NCBI GenBank assembly: GCA_033032865.1
Contig: JAWHQI010000121.1
Coordinates: forward strand, 2,914,001 to 2,978,000
Source of the DNA: Dactylorhiza incarnata
Taxonomy: Eukaryota; Streptophyta; Magnoliopsida; Asparagales; Orchidaceae
Length of the DNA stretch: 64,000 nucleotides
Direction: 5' to 3'
Shown here: positions 51,366-61,408 of the stretch, in pieces
Layout: each line of letters starts with the position of its first letter
Position numbering within the stretch: position 1 is the stretch's first letter
Notes under the pieces: generated by a model
Told to the model about the DNA's origin: nothing
Databases searched by the model: none
Seen by the model: only the letters and a program-made list of their open reading frames with translations
Program-made: the position numbers and the translations under genes

Positions 51366-52373
51366 TCATGTTTCCGCCTTCAACACTTTCTTCGATCCTT
51401 TGTGCTTCTTTTCTTTAAGTTCTTTCAAGTACTTTGGACACTTGCTTCGAATGTGTCCTAACTTCTTGCAGTGATAGCACTCCGGTGGCGGTCTCTCTTC
51501 CTCCTCATCGCCTTCCTTTCCTTTTTTCTTCCTAAAGGTCTCCTTCTTAAAATACTTCTTAAACGAATTCCTTCTCTCCGGATTTTTCATAAATTTTCTA
51601 AACTTTTTAACAAATAAGCTCTCCTCATCTTCTTCATCCTCCTCAGAATCACTAGTTTCTTCCTTCTTAGATTTTAGAGCCAATCCCTTCTTCCTTGGCT
51701 CCATATACTCTTGTTGTTGAATTTTTAATTCAACTTCATGAGTTTTCAAATTTCCAATGAGGCTCTCCAATTTTAAAGTCTTAAGATCATGTGACTCGGA
51801 AATAGCAGTCACTTTAGGATTGAACTTCGGGGGAAGTGATCTTAAGATTTTCCTTACCAAATCTCCATTTGAGAACACCTTTCCTAGCACCTTTGAGTCG
51901 TTCACGATTTTTGTGAATCGTGTGTACATCGTATCAATCTCTTCATCTACCTCCATTTTGAACCTTTCAAATTCAAACTCCAGTTGAAATAGCTTTGAAT
52001 CCTTTACCTGCGAAGTACCTTCATGAGTGATTTCTAATAAATTCCAAATTTCAAATGCAGTATTACAAGCACAAACTCTATTAAATTCAGTGAGATCTAG
52101 TGCGCAAAATAAAGCATTCATGGCTTTTGCGTTGTTCTTGCATTTTAATTTATCGTTGTCATCCCACTTGTCTTTGGGCTTATCCATGGTTACATCTCCT
52201 ACAACAAATGTTGGAGAAGTGTAACTAGATTCTACCATATTCCAGACTTCTATATCTAGTGCGATTAGAAAACAACGCATACGTGTTTTCCAATAATTAT
52301 AGTCTGTGCCCGTAAAAAGTGGTGGCCTACTAATTCCTTGCCCCTCAACGAACGCGTGATCGTTGTGCGCCAT
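51366..52373 (-). CDS. gag: SIRE-like Gag (capsid domain and first zinc knuckle)
   Basis: Forms the particle and binds RNA. The start is the first ATG after the primer site (52373, reading MAHNDHAFVEG). A copia-type Gag domain follows: FTGTDYNYWKTRMRCFLIA, EIWNLLEITHEGTSQVKDSK, LFQLEFEFERFKM, ILRSLPPKFNPKVTAI. After an acidic/basic stretch (SDSEEDEEDEESLF) comes the knuckle CYHCKKLGHIRSKC and a Lys-rich end. It stops at a TGA (51366-51368) in frame with the next Gag segment. CGA to TGA by deamination of methylated C is a plausible cause. Confidence 0.9.
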   Translation of the reverse strand: MAHNDHAFVEGQGISRPPLFTGTDYNYWKTRMRCFLIALDIEVWNMVESSYTSPTFVVGDVTMDKPKDKWDDNDKLKCKNNAKAMNALFCALDLTEFNRVCACNTAFEIWNLLEITHEGTSQVKDSKLFQLEFEFERFKMEVDEEIDTMYTRFTKIVNDSKVLGKVFSNGDLVRKILRSLPPKFNPKVTAISESHDLKTLKLESLIGNLKTHEVELKIQQQEYMEPRKKGLALKSKKEETSDSEEDEEDEESLFVKKFRKFMKNPERRNSFKKYFKKETFRKKKGKEGDEEEERPPPECYHCKKLGHIRSKCPKYLKELKEKKHKGSKKVLKAET

Positions 52374-52408
52374 TACTCCCGGTGGTAAAACCGTTTTGGA
52401 GTAACCTC

Positions 52409-52420
52409 GCTCTGATACCA
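52409..52420 (-). promoter_or_regulatory. Primer-binding site, tRNA-iMet, SIRE-like element
   Basis: The minus strand reads tggtatcagagc, the classic initiator-Met tRNA site, two bases after the 5' LTR. Confidence 0.92.
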
Positions 52421-52422
52421 CT

Positions 52423-53701
52423 TGTTGGATCGTATGACGCCCTTAGAGGGGGGGTGAATAAGGGTGTGTCTAAAAATTTAATTTTTAGTTAGTAATTTTT
52501 TTAGGAGATTTTACTTTACTAAAAAAATTACTTACAAATGCTTTCAAACCAAAACAATTTTAGTATTAAACAAAACACAAATTTCTAAGATAAAGATTAT
52601 GCCACCAAATATGTAATTAAGGAAAAAGACATAATTATATTAATCATGAAATTTGAGTACAATAAAAATGATCTTAACAATGCTTAAGATCAAGGCACAA
52701 TCATGTTAATAAAAATTCTACAATTTTGGTTTACCAATCCTTCTCCCAAGGATCGGGAGGCTATCGCTTGTCTCTCCCAAGACCAAGCCCAAGCCTATCC
52801 TCTAGATCTTCCCAAGATCTAGACGTAGCACACAAGGCCACGATTTCCCTCCAAGCCACGCAAGGACTTGGACGCTCCGCACAAGGAAGCGATTTTCCCC
52901 TAAGCCGCGCAAGGACTTAGACGCCGCACGCAAGACGACGATTTCTCTACCAACGATTACAAAATGAAAAAGTAGGTGAATGAAAATACAATATGAAAAT
53001 AACAACTCCCTAGAAGATCAGATCTTTGAATGGATTGTTGAAGCCTCGAGATGATCGATGATGTAGAAGCGCGCCCGATCTCGTCTTCAATCTTCAATCC
53101 TTCTTTGCATAAACGGGAGTTGAGGAGGTTCTGGAGCTCTCTGGTTCGTATGCACTCAGGAAGGGACTGGAATTCTCAAAAGCTTGGAATGCACGAACCA
53201 AAGGAACCAATTTATAGAAATTCACTGTCGCCTGGGCGACAGTGACTGTCGGAATTTTCCGACAGCGCTAAACTGCCGCTGGAGTGCCGTCGTGGGTGGA
53301 GTCGTGGGCAGTTGCTGTAACCGTCGAGCTGTCACCTGGGCGACAGTGATGTCGGATTCCGACAGCGCAAAACTGCCGATCATGGGTGAAGTCGTGGGCA
53401 GTTGTTGTAACCTCCGAGCTGTCGCCTGGGCGACATCACTGTCGGATTTCCGACAGCGCAAAACTGCCGATCTTCGATCTGCCGTGGAGGGAAGTAGTTG
53501 TAACTTCTCTGCTGTCGCCTGGGCGACAGTGGCTGTCGGAAATTTCCGACAGTGAAATTTTCCCACATTCAATTTTAGCTCCAGCTGAAATGTGAACATC
53601 TCATACCTGTTATCTGCACACCATTAATAAAAAATAGAATCAAATACAAACGGGACTTTGTTATTATCAAACCGGAGGAGTGCGAAACGCATGCTCCAAC
53701 A
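52423..53701 (-). repeat. 5' LTR of the SIRE-like element
   Basis: 1,279 bp, near-identical to 42663-43940 with scattered substitutions (for example agtatgacgcc against cgtatgacgcc at the edge). It carries the same four dyad-pair units and TATA box, and drives gag-pol. Confidence 0.93.
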
Positions 53702-53992
53702 GAGCTTCTCGCATCTTCTCTGCAATTGGTGCTACTCATGTCTTATCCCTGATACATTCTTTCCTAATTTTAACCAGTCTCGTGTGTCCACACATACTCC
53801 TAAGCATTCTCATCTCCGCAACTCCCATTTTTTGCTCATGTACACAATTCACTGCCCACACTCAGAACCATAGAGCATCGCTGGTCTAATTGCAGTACGG
53901 TAAAACTTGCCTTTAAGTTTTAATGATAGTTTACGATCACATAAGATCCTTGACGCGCCTCTCCACTTCAACCAACCCGCTTTGATTTTATA
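53702..53992 (-). pseudogene. RTE-type LINE reverse-transcriptase C-terminal fragment
   Basis: Minus-strand translation gives AGWLKWRGASRILCDRKLSL, KGKFYRTAIRPAMLYGSEC and, after a one-base frameshift, AEMRMLRSMCGHTR and KIRKECIRDK. These are hallmark segments at the C-terminus of plant RTE-like LINE proteins. The remainder lies at 42572-42662. The 5' part of the LINE is absent, a usual 5' truncation. The frameshift and a stop make it dead. The LINE inserted into the hAT element first and was then split by the copia element. Confidence 0.8.
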
Positions 53993-54071
53993 TTTAATAC
54001 ACTATATTAAAAAAAATTTGCTTCACCTTTTGATTGGGCCCCCCTAGTCAAAATTTCTGGATCCGCCCCTG

Positions 54072-54370
54072 GCTGGAGGCCCGTGCCGTTCGACTCGTGT
54101 GTATATCTAAACCACTATAAAGGTAATATAAAGTCATGGCTACGAAATTAGAGTAGCCGTTTTACAAAAATTAAAACAATTTAAAAATAACTGGATGCGT
54201 GCACGGGTCCCCCCGCTCCGCCGGGGGCGGGCGAAGCCGGTCGATTGCACTCACGTATGGTCGGAGGCCCGTACCGCTGAACTCACGTAGGGCCGTTCGA
54301 CTCGTGTGTATATCTAAACCACTATAAAGGAAATATAAAGTCATGGCTACGAAATTAGAGTAGTCGTCTG
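54072..54370 (+). repeat. Tandem units right of the hAT element
   Basis: gttcgactcgtgtgtatatc followed by taaaccactataaagg and tcatggctacgaaattagag occurs at about 54089-54160 and again at 54297-54364, a period of about 208 bp. The section between (54162-54290) matches 41322-41440 left of the hAT. A related gtagggccggaggcccgtgc block recurs at 55153-55172. Confidence 0.75.
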
Positions 54371-55195
54371 ATCACAGCTTCATAATTCTGCCCCCGTCCG
54401 ATTGAGGTCAATAAAATCACACTCTCTCTCCACATTTTGCTAGGTCTCCTAAACCTACAACTAGGGTGTCCTAAACCTATAAAATTGTGATTTTGCCCAT
54501 ATATAGCGCATAAAATAAATTTTAAACTCGGGTTAAAAACAACCTACTACTACCAACCCGAAACAAGAATAAAACCAATCAGCTATAGGCCCGGAACAGC
54601 CCACTAACAACAACAGTTCAAATAAGCATGGCAGGCCTTTCTATTTATACTCGAAAATTGATTTGTTTTACCCGGTGTGGGACTAAAGGAAACAGAAAAA
54701 TATTTTTAAAAAAATGTCGGTGCCTGCTGAGAATAGAACTGGCGACCTCCTGTTCAGAATCCCACCACTTAACCAATACACAAGGAAAGCTTTTGTGCTA
54801 TATTTTCAATAGATGTCGTTAGTAAGTTAGTCTAGCTGGTAAACCAAGGTGAGTTGTACATATCAGTTGAGTTTTTACGTTTATTGTTATAACATAAAAT
54901 ATTGGAATTATTATTGTTAAAATTTTTGATCAAATCTAAGATAAATAAAGTTATTATTATTATAAAATAAATATTGAAACTATGCAAAATTTTTACGTAT
55001 AAAGTAGTTGCGGGCGAAGCCCGCTGTCACCGTGCCCTTATCAGTTTTTAAAAATAACATGCTTTCATCAGCCGTGGAAGAGAGAGAGAGAGAATGGAGA
55101 GGGAGAGAGTTAAAGAGAGATGTCGCTCAAATGTCGCACACACGACAAATGTCGCACTCACGTAGGGCCGGAGGCCCGTGCCGTTCGACTCGTGT
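54371..55195. other. Unassigned AT-rich stretch inside the third LTR
   Basis: No gene. Notable pieces are a tRNA-like fragment text (ctggcgacctcctgttcaga, about 54738-54760) of the sort found in many plant repeats, a GA-rich run at about 55078-55120, and gcgggcgaagcccgc at 55010-55024, which is self-complementary. Confidence 0.4.
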
Positions 55196-55524
55196 GTGTA
55201 TATATATATATATTCAGCTTCGGTTAGATTATTATATCCATTTCAACGAATTCTTTCCGCCACCTCTTTCCATTTATCTTCTCTATTACTAATATTTATT
55301 ATTTATTATGATTATTATTACAATTACAACTTATATATAAATAGCCTCTTCCTCCCGTGAGAACAAAAAAAAAACCTATTCATCTTCTCTTTCCCCGGTC
55401 TTTTTGCGAACCCGCAGAGGCGTCTTCCATGAACCTTCAGATCGCCGCCACCGGAGTTCCGGAGCACGAAATCCTCGTCGGAGCATAGATCTGGAAAGAT
55501 CTCGCCGAACTCTTCGCGTGTGTG

Positions 55525-55602
55525 GTAAGTATTTCGAGTTTGGTAGATTTTTGAGGTTGGATCCGGTAGCCCTAATCCTCTTTTTCGCTCCAAAAGTTTC
55601 AG
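55525..55602 (+). other. Candidate leader intron 1 in the third LTR (78 nt, GT-AG)
   Basis: Donor tgtg|gtaagt and acceptor aaagtttcag|aaatc, at the same landmark position and length as in solo LTRs 1 and 2. Confidence 0.5.
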
Positions 55603-55681
55603 AAATCGTTCCTCGAGGTATTCTAGCGGTCGATATGCGACGAGGAGCAAGTCAGAGGCCGTCCTCTTCGAAAAATTTGAG

Positions 55682-56637
55682 GCAAGTGGTGAATTTTTCC
55701 TCCTTGTCATATTGTGGTTCATCCTTTACCGTTTTTACTTCTATTTAATTTAGGCAAAATATATTATACATTATTTTCTGCTAAGAAACGTGTATCCGAC
55801 CGAGTAGTCTCGTATATTATCAAATTTGCCAAAATACCCGTAAGCATAATTGTCGTTTCTCTCTAAGTCATAATTCGTCGATTGTCTTCCGCCGAATTCG
55901 CCGAAATTCCCTTAAATTGATTCGCCGAAATTCCCTTAAGCAGATTCGGCGTTTTCGTCATAGTTAAATTCGTCGTTATCATTTTGACGAATTCGCCGAT
56001 AGGTGTAGGCTTTCGCCGACTTCGTCTTATGCCTTAGATAGTGATTTTCACCGTTAGTCTTGGTAATTCGTCGATAGTATTTCGACGAATTCGTCGTTAT
56101 TCTTGGATTCGTCGAATGCATTTCGACGAATTTGCCGTAAGGTTGAGTTTCTCTTGGGATTGTTTTCTGGGTTTTTCTGTAGTGTCTGTTTTGGTCAGGA
56201 TTTTGTGAATCTCTATTCCCAGTTGGTTGTTTTGGACTGTGCATGGACGAAATAGCCACCACCAGTGCCGGGTTGTTTTTCCGTGGACGTGTAGACTGTT
56301 GGTTGGTGGACTGTAAACCACCGCCGCAGTGCTTTTGTTCCTTGGGTGTTTTGGTCTGATGGTTGGTTGGAAAGAATGCCTCCGCCTCAGTGCTGTCTTT
56401 GGCTGGGATGGTGATTCACTTCTTGGGCAACTCGACACTTTTCCTTTTGGATATTGTTGTAATACAACTTTGACCGCACTTTGTGCCAGTTTTTTTCCCT
56501 TATTTGTTGGATATTTATTTGATTTGCTGACGTTCGCAACCGTTCCTGGTGGGTTGGTAACCCTCCTTTGTTGAGTTTTCTCTTACTCTTTAATTTTGAT
56601 GCCTTTGTGCTGATGCATTTTTTTTTGAATGCCTCAG
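55682..56637 (+). other. Candidate leader intron 2 in the third LTR (956 nt, GC-AG)
   Basis: Donor ttgag|gcaagtgg and acceptor gaatgcctcag|gttc are conserved with the other two LTRs. The shorter interior holds a small cgacgaattcgtcg-type cluster in place of the ctcgaga array. Confidence 0.45.
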
Positions 56638-57219
56638 GTTCAGACCAGTAGCAGGTTGAGCTGACCGAGTTCAGTTTCCGTCAGATTTGCAGTAGTTGAT
56701 TTCTTTACTCCTTTTTGGAGAGGTAGACTGTGACTTCTTTTGTGAACTTGTTAAGGTTATGAGTTCGTGTCAGTTTGTTGACGCCCGTATTCCTGATTTT
56801 CCTTCGTATTAGACCTTGCATGTCTTGCTATTTTTATGCTACTACCGTTGTTTGCTATTTATGCAATTGCTCTCTGGGAAGGTTTTATATTAGGATGCAT
56901 AGTAGTTATTTTATATACAAAACTGCATAATTCTTTCTACATGACATCTCTTTTAAAACCATTATCACTCTACTTTTGAAGCTCGTAAAAGATTTTTTTT
57001 ACTTATACTAAATATAGAAGCTTCATATCATCAGAATATTGGTTAGTTCAACATGCTCACATAGGTTAAATTAAAGTAAATTATGTATTTTCCGCTGCGT
57101 AAACCTATACTTTCTTATTTATGGACTAGTTGATCTATTAAACTGAGGGAGACGGTGTTTGAAAACCTTAAACTCAAATTATGTTTTAAACATAAAGTTC
57201 ATGACTTTCTAAAGTAAAG

Positions 57220-59068
57220 TGTTGGGAATAGTGTCCTGCAATGTTCCTGATTTGAAGAAGTGTTCAACTCAATGATAAGTGCAAGTTGTATTTAATGTTC
57301 CATCTAGTTCATGCTTGCAGAGATCGACAATATGTCAAGTACTTTAGTTATCTCAGTAAGTACTATATCGTCGAGAAGAAGGAGATGTCATCGACAAGTA
57401 TGCTTGTCATCATAATGATGGGCAAAGCAAAAGCTGAGACTTGGCAAGATCGCGAACGTAGAATGATGTTCGTCGAACGCAGAAGGAAGATCGTCGAACG
57501 CTGAGACTTGGCGAGTTAGTCGAATGCTGAGACTCGGCAAGATCGTCGAACGCAGAAGCAAGATCGTCGAACGCAGTGACGGGACAGAAGAATGAAGTTC
57601 GTCGAACACAGAATGCTGTTCGTCGAACGAAGATTGTCGTTCGTCGAACGCAGAGAAGAATGAAGACAAAAAGAAGAAATGTCGTCCAGAAGACGCAATA
57701 TCGTCGACTTCACCAAAGTGGCCTTGTCGTCGAGAAGAACAGACTTCGCCGTGAAGAAGCCTTATCGCTGAAAAGGATAAGTATGACTGATGCCATAGAA
57801 CATCATCGTAAAGAAGGTGTGTCGTCGAGAGAACAAGGTGATCACGACGACATAGTCAGAGATAGCATATCGTCGTATATGCAGAAGCGCCAGAATGTCT
57901 CATATCGGCGAGATACCTGCATCCGAGGCAGAAGCTAGATGAATTGAAAGTCTACCTAAGTTCAAGGGATCGACAAAGTCCTGTCGTCGAGATATTGTCC
58001 ATGTCGTCGTAACTTTGGAAATATCGTCGAGACAGATTCAAATGTTGCGGACGCGCTGTCAGCATTTAATGCCGCCGCCTGATTATCCAATCAGCACGTG
58101 CTCTTATGGAATGGGCGTTTGACATTAAAGGACATCACATGTGACTGTTATGCAGCTCATCTGCCCTATAAAAGGGAATAGTGATGCCCTAGAAAAATAG
58201 CTTTCCAAAATAGAGAAAAGAAAACGAAAAAGAATCCTGCCGCTACTCTTCAATAGAACAATAATTTTCAACGGAGTAGAAGAAGATCAAGTAGAGAACA
58301 ATCATCAAGTATTCTCTGAAGAATCAGTCATCTCCATCGACTGACAAGAAGCCAATCCTCATCAGGCTAAGAAAAGGCTGAAGAAGATCCAGTGCTGAAA
58401 CTTCAAATCAAGAAGCATTTCCTTCAACCTAAAGAAGCCGATCTCCATCAGGCTAAGTTGTCGATCTTCATCCGGCAGAAGTAACAGTCTTTTATTACTG
58501 TAATCTTTGTATGGCTTGCGGGCCTATTTGTCTAGCTTGAGGGCTGGAGAGCTGTGAGGCTTGAGTGCCATGGCAGTGGACTTACGGGTCCGACACCGTC
58601 TAGCATGAGGGCTAGGGCAGTGGACTTACGGGTCCGATCTTGTCGAGCTTGAGTGATCGGGCGTAGTAGGGGCTTGTGGGCCTAGGTTGTAGGCACAGGA
58701 CTTGCGGGTCTGTGTTGTGTAGGGCTTGAGGGCCTGAGTGTCGAGCTTGCGGGCTCGGGGGCAGTAGGGGCTTGCGGGCCTAGGCTGTTGGACTTGCGGG
58801 TCCGTGTTGTAAGGCTTGAGGGCCTGAAGTTTTTGGCGGTGTTTGCCGAGCCTAGCACACTGCTAGGTAGGCGCAGAGGAAAAGAGGACTACTCAAGACA
58901 CCCTATCTTGAGGAACCTCTATACATCTTTGTGTGTTTTCTGTGTTATGCTTTATAACTTATAGGTCTACTAATCAGAAATCAAGAACACCAAAAAGGGG
59001 ATAAAATAATTTGAAAAACCTATTCACCCCCCCCCCCCTCTAAGTGATAAGTTGACACCCAATAAACA
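57220..59068 (+). repeat. 5' LTR of gag-only copy 2
   Basis: 1,849 bp, from tgttgggaatag to aataaaca. U3 has a ttcgtcgaacg/tcgtcgag array (57370-58040), a TATA box (58167-58174), then a gcttgcgggcc/gcttgagggcc repeat field (58515-58840) and a C-run (59026-59038). It is homologous to 30390-32432 and 37101-38778 in the opposite orientation. Confidence 0.88.
57370..58174 (+). promoter_or_regulatory. U3 array of tcgtcga/ttcgtcgaacg motifs and TATA box
   Basis: About fifteen tcgtcga-containing motifs lie between 57370 and 58040, with a dense ttcgtcgaacg cluster at 57460-57655. The TATA box tataaaag follows at 58167-58174. Copy 1 has tcgacgat dyads instead, so the same family shows two versions of the array. 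Confidence 0.6.
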
Positions 59069-59073
59069 ATAAG

Positions 59074-59085
59074 TGGTATCAAAGC
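59074..59085 (+). promoter_or_regulatory. Primer-binding site, tRNA-iMet, gag-only copy 2
   Basis: tggtatcaaagc, five bases after the LTR end, is identical to the variant in copy 1. Confidence 0.85.
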
Positions 59086-59152
59086 GAGGTTGTTCAAAGA
59101 AAAGCCTAACAGCTTGAACAGATCTGTCAGTGGGTGTCTAAGTTTCATAAGT

Positions 59153-60829
59153 ATGGAGTTAAGAATAGTTATCTGCTCTAGAGAGAACTTTGCCCTTTGG
59201 AAAGTTAGAGCAAGAATATTCATGGAGGCAATGGATCCAAGAATGTTTTTGATTGTTCAAAAAAGTCCCTCCATGACAATGTTAAAAGATGAGACTCTTC
59301 TAGTCGGCTTAGACAAAGAAGCAAGAAGCATTCTAGCTGGTGCAGTAGATCTGGCAACACACCAGAAGCTGAGTCATTGCAAAACAGCAAAGGACATGTG
59401 GGACTCCTTAGAAGTCCTTATGGAAGGGTCAGAGGAAGATTTTGAAGAAGAAATTTCTCATGAAGAGGTATGTATCAGAGCACCACTGACCACTTCAGAC
59501 AGTGAATCAGAAGATGAAGAATGCTCTGGAGCAGGAGAAAGAATAAGAGCACCCTTGACCCTCACAGACTGTGACTCTGAGGATGAGGAAGTCTGTGGGT
59601 TGATGGCTCTATCAGATGACGAAAATCATGATGAATCACATCATAATCAGGTATGCACCACTCACACGCCTTTACTACCTGCTTTATTTAAGAAGACCAA
59701 GAGTGCATCAGGTGATTGTTCATCATCTGAAGATGATGCAGAAGACTGCTCATCTTGCAAGAATAAGAATCATACTGATCTATTAGAGCAATTTGGTGAT
59801 CTCTTGGAGGCTCTGAGAAAGAGCAAAAGGCTTGTTAAGGAACAAGCTAGGGAGCTAGAATCACTCAGACCTTTTTAGGTTGAGTCAGATGGGAAACTAG
59901 GTATGTCCTACAGTAAGGACACCAATCCAAATGAGCTCAAGAAAATCATAGACAAGCTTTATGATGAAAGAAGCCAAAGGGAAGAACTTATCAAGAAACT
60001 TGAGAATGACCTTCTGAAGGAAAGAAGCTTGCTGACTCAATTCTCTAAGCCCAAAAATGTACTGCCCATCATTGACACCTTCTCCTCCTATGGAAATAGG
60101 AGGGGATTGAGTTTCAATGAAGGGGCAACAGATGCTGGGAAAGGATAAAGGGGCAAAACTAAAGCAGAGCCTCATACCACCTTTCAGAAGGTAGTGCTTC
60201 CGTCAAATAGGTATGATCAGGACAGTGTTCATGGTCACTGGATAAATGGAAGCTCCATTAGTCATGGAAATGCTCCTGACTATGGGAAGAGAAAGGGCAT
60301 GTGGATGAGTGTATTAAAGGCTCCCCATGAGGAAATCCAAATGGCCCATCATGGACCATTTGTGTTTGGTGCTCCAGCCCCCACTCTCAAGGATAAAGGA
60401 GAAACATCTTCCCAATCTCTCCCAGATAAGAAGCAGACTAGTAGCCCCAGTCTGATCAATTCTCACTTGATCATATCTGATGCCATCAACACCATGTCAG
60501 CTACCAAGCTGACATCTGTTGCTGACAAACAGATAAAGTCAAGAAGAAACAATGATACTAAAGCAGCCAGTCAGCTCTTGGCTGAGAGAGATAGGAAGAA
60601 TGTTGCTGCCTTCTCTACTAAACATACTTCAAAAAGTGTTCAGAAAAGAAGGCACAACATCCATGAATGTTGGTGCTGTGGCAAAGTGGGACACTTTGCC
60701 ATTGACTGTTGGCACAACCCTAGTGTGCCTGGTGCAAAGGAGAGACCTCCTGGAAGGGCTGAGGTGAGTAGAAGAATTCCCTTTTATGCTAACAAGAACC
60801 TAAGACCCAAGTCACCTTGGGTTCCTTAG
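59153..60829 (+). pseudogene. gag: Gag of gag-only copy 2, two in-frame stops
   Basis: One continuous frame from ATG 59153 to 60829 is interrupted by TAG (59876-59878) and TAA (60146-60148). The N-terminus has a copia Gag start (SRENFALWKVRARIFMEAMD) and TAKDMWDSLEVLMEGSE. The sequence then jumps directly to a Ser/Asp/Glu repeat region (SDSESEDEEC, CDSEDEEVCG), so the second half of the capsid domain is missing. Later come a short coiled segment (DERSQREELIKKLENDLLKE) and the knuckle CWCCGKVGHFAIDC followed by a Pro/Arg tail. Copy 1 has arginine or lysine where the TAA occurs. Confidence 0.8.
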
Positions 60830-61408
60830 GATTATTAAATATTTCTTGCAGGGTAGTCCATTTAGCCAATAAAAGGTGAATAAGGCTAATGGGCAATAAG
60901 TGCTCCAGGCTCAACTCTGGACTAAGAAAAACTCACCACATACCAAGGTGCACTGATCAAGGGGGAGCTAACAGTAAAGATAAGTGGACATTCCATCGAG
61001 GGGGGGCCACTAGCTCAAGAAGACTTAAAGGCTAAGGTGAAGGTAACCATGTTAATGTTTAACACATAACCTCGTCTTTATCTAAGTTCGTAAAAGTAAT
61101 TTTCAAAAACCATATCGTCCGAATGATGATTGGTATCGTCGAAATGACCCCTCGACTTAGCATCACGATGATATCCAATCATCAACAGACTCTTAAATAG
61201 ACCTAAGCTCAATCATTTCAGCTAAACTCGAGTTAGTCAGACATTTAACAAATGACACTTCAACTTCCAACTCGGACACTATAAATAAGGTCAAATGTCT
61301 TAAGGTAAAATACTCTCTACATTAGCCCTAAAAAGCCGTCGTGTTCTCCACGCCTTTCCAAGAGTGAACGAGTCGACGGTACTGAAACCCTCCTAGATCA
61401 AGCAAAAG
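60830..61408 (+). other. Spacer with a possible internal promoter, gag-only copy 2
   Basis: Non-coding. It holds a few cgtcg motifs (61108-61150) and cactataaataagg at 61278-61291, about 120 bp upstream of the next ATG, a plausible internal TATA box for the plant-transposon-domain gene. The matching place in copy 1 also has a tataaata-like sequence. Confidence 0.4.

Larger units (their letters stand above)
42663..53701 (-). mobile_element. SIRE/Maximus-like copia element with antisense gene, 11.0 kb
   Basis: Two LTRs of about 1.28 kb, near-identical by eye, enclose gag, protease, integrase, RT and RNase H on the minus strand, with a perfect duplication gagct. A 3.4 kb region between pol and the 3' LTR carries an antisense gene on the plus strand. 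The polyprotein frame is damaged by two in-frame stops (51366-51368 TGA; 50442-50444 TAG) and one frameshift near 49345, so this copy is probably not autonomous now. Large size, long Gag with a second knuckle and extra 3' region fit the SIRE/Maximus branch. Confidence 0.95.
41457..54071. mobile_element. hAT-type DNA transposon, non-autonomous, carrying nested elements
   Basis: Terminal inverted repeats of 14 bp (catgggcggatcca at 41457; tggatccgcccctg at the right end) differ at one base. They are flanked by a perfect 8-bp duplication gctggagg (41449-41456, 54072-54079). The 8-bp duplication and CA(G)GGG start are diagnostic of hAT. Without the 11 kb copia insert it is about 1.57 kb and has no transposase. 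It contains a C-run (41659-41692), unidentified sequence, and the tail of an RTE LINE. The orientation is arbitrary. Confidence 0.88.
55196..57219 (+). mobile_element. Right part of the third solo-type LTR, cut by gag-only copy 2
   Basis: The order of landmarks matches solo LTRs 1 and 2: TATA (tatatataaatag, about 55333-55345), ctattcatctt, agatctcgccgaactcttcg, leader intron 1 (55525-55602), ggcaagtgg, an array-like centre (ttcgtcg/tcgacgaattc motifs, 55860-56130), gaatgcctcag|gttcag (56631), ctctgggaa (about 56873) and ggactagttgat (about 57122). The final gttgtgaca end is missing because copy 2 of the gag-only element starts at 57220. Confidence 0.75.

Noticed and set aside
54730..54790. 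tRNA-like text (ctggcgacctcctgttcaga)
   Set aside because: No cloverleaf can be formed. Such fragments are common in plant repeats.
55404..55748. Open frame in the third LTR leader that could look like a first exon of a host gene
   Set aside because: The same landmarks occur in solo LTRs 1 and 2, so this is LTR leader and not a host gene.
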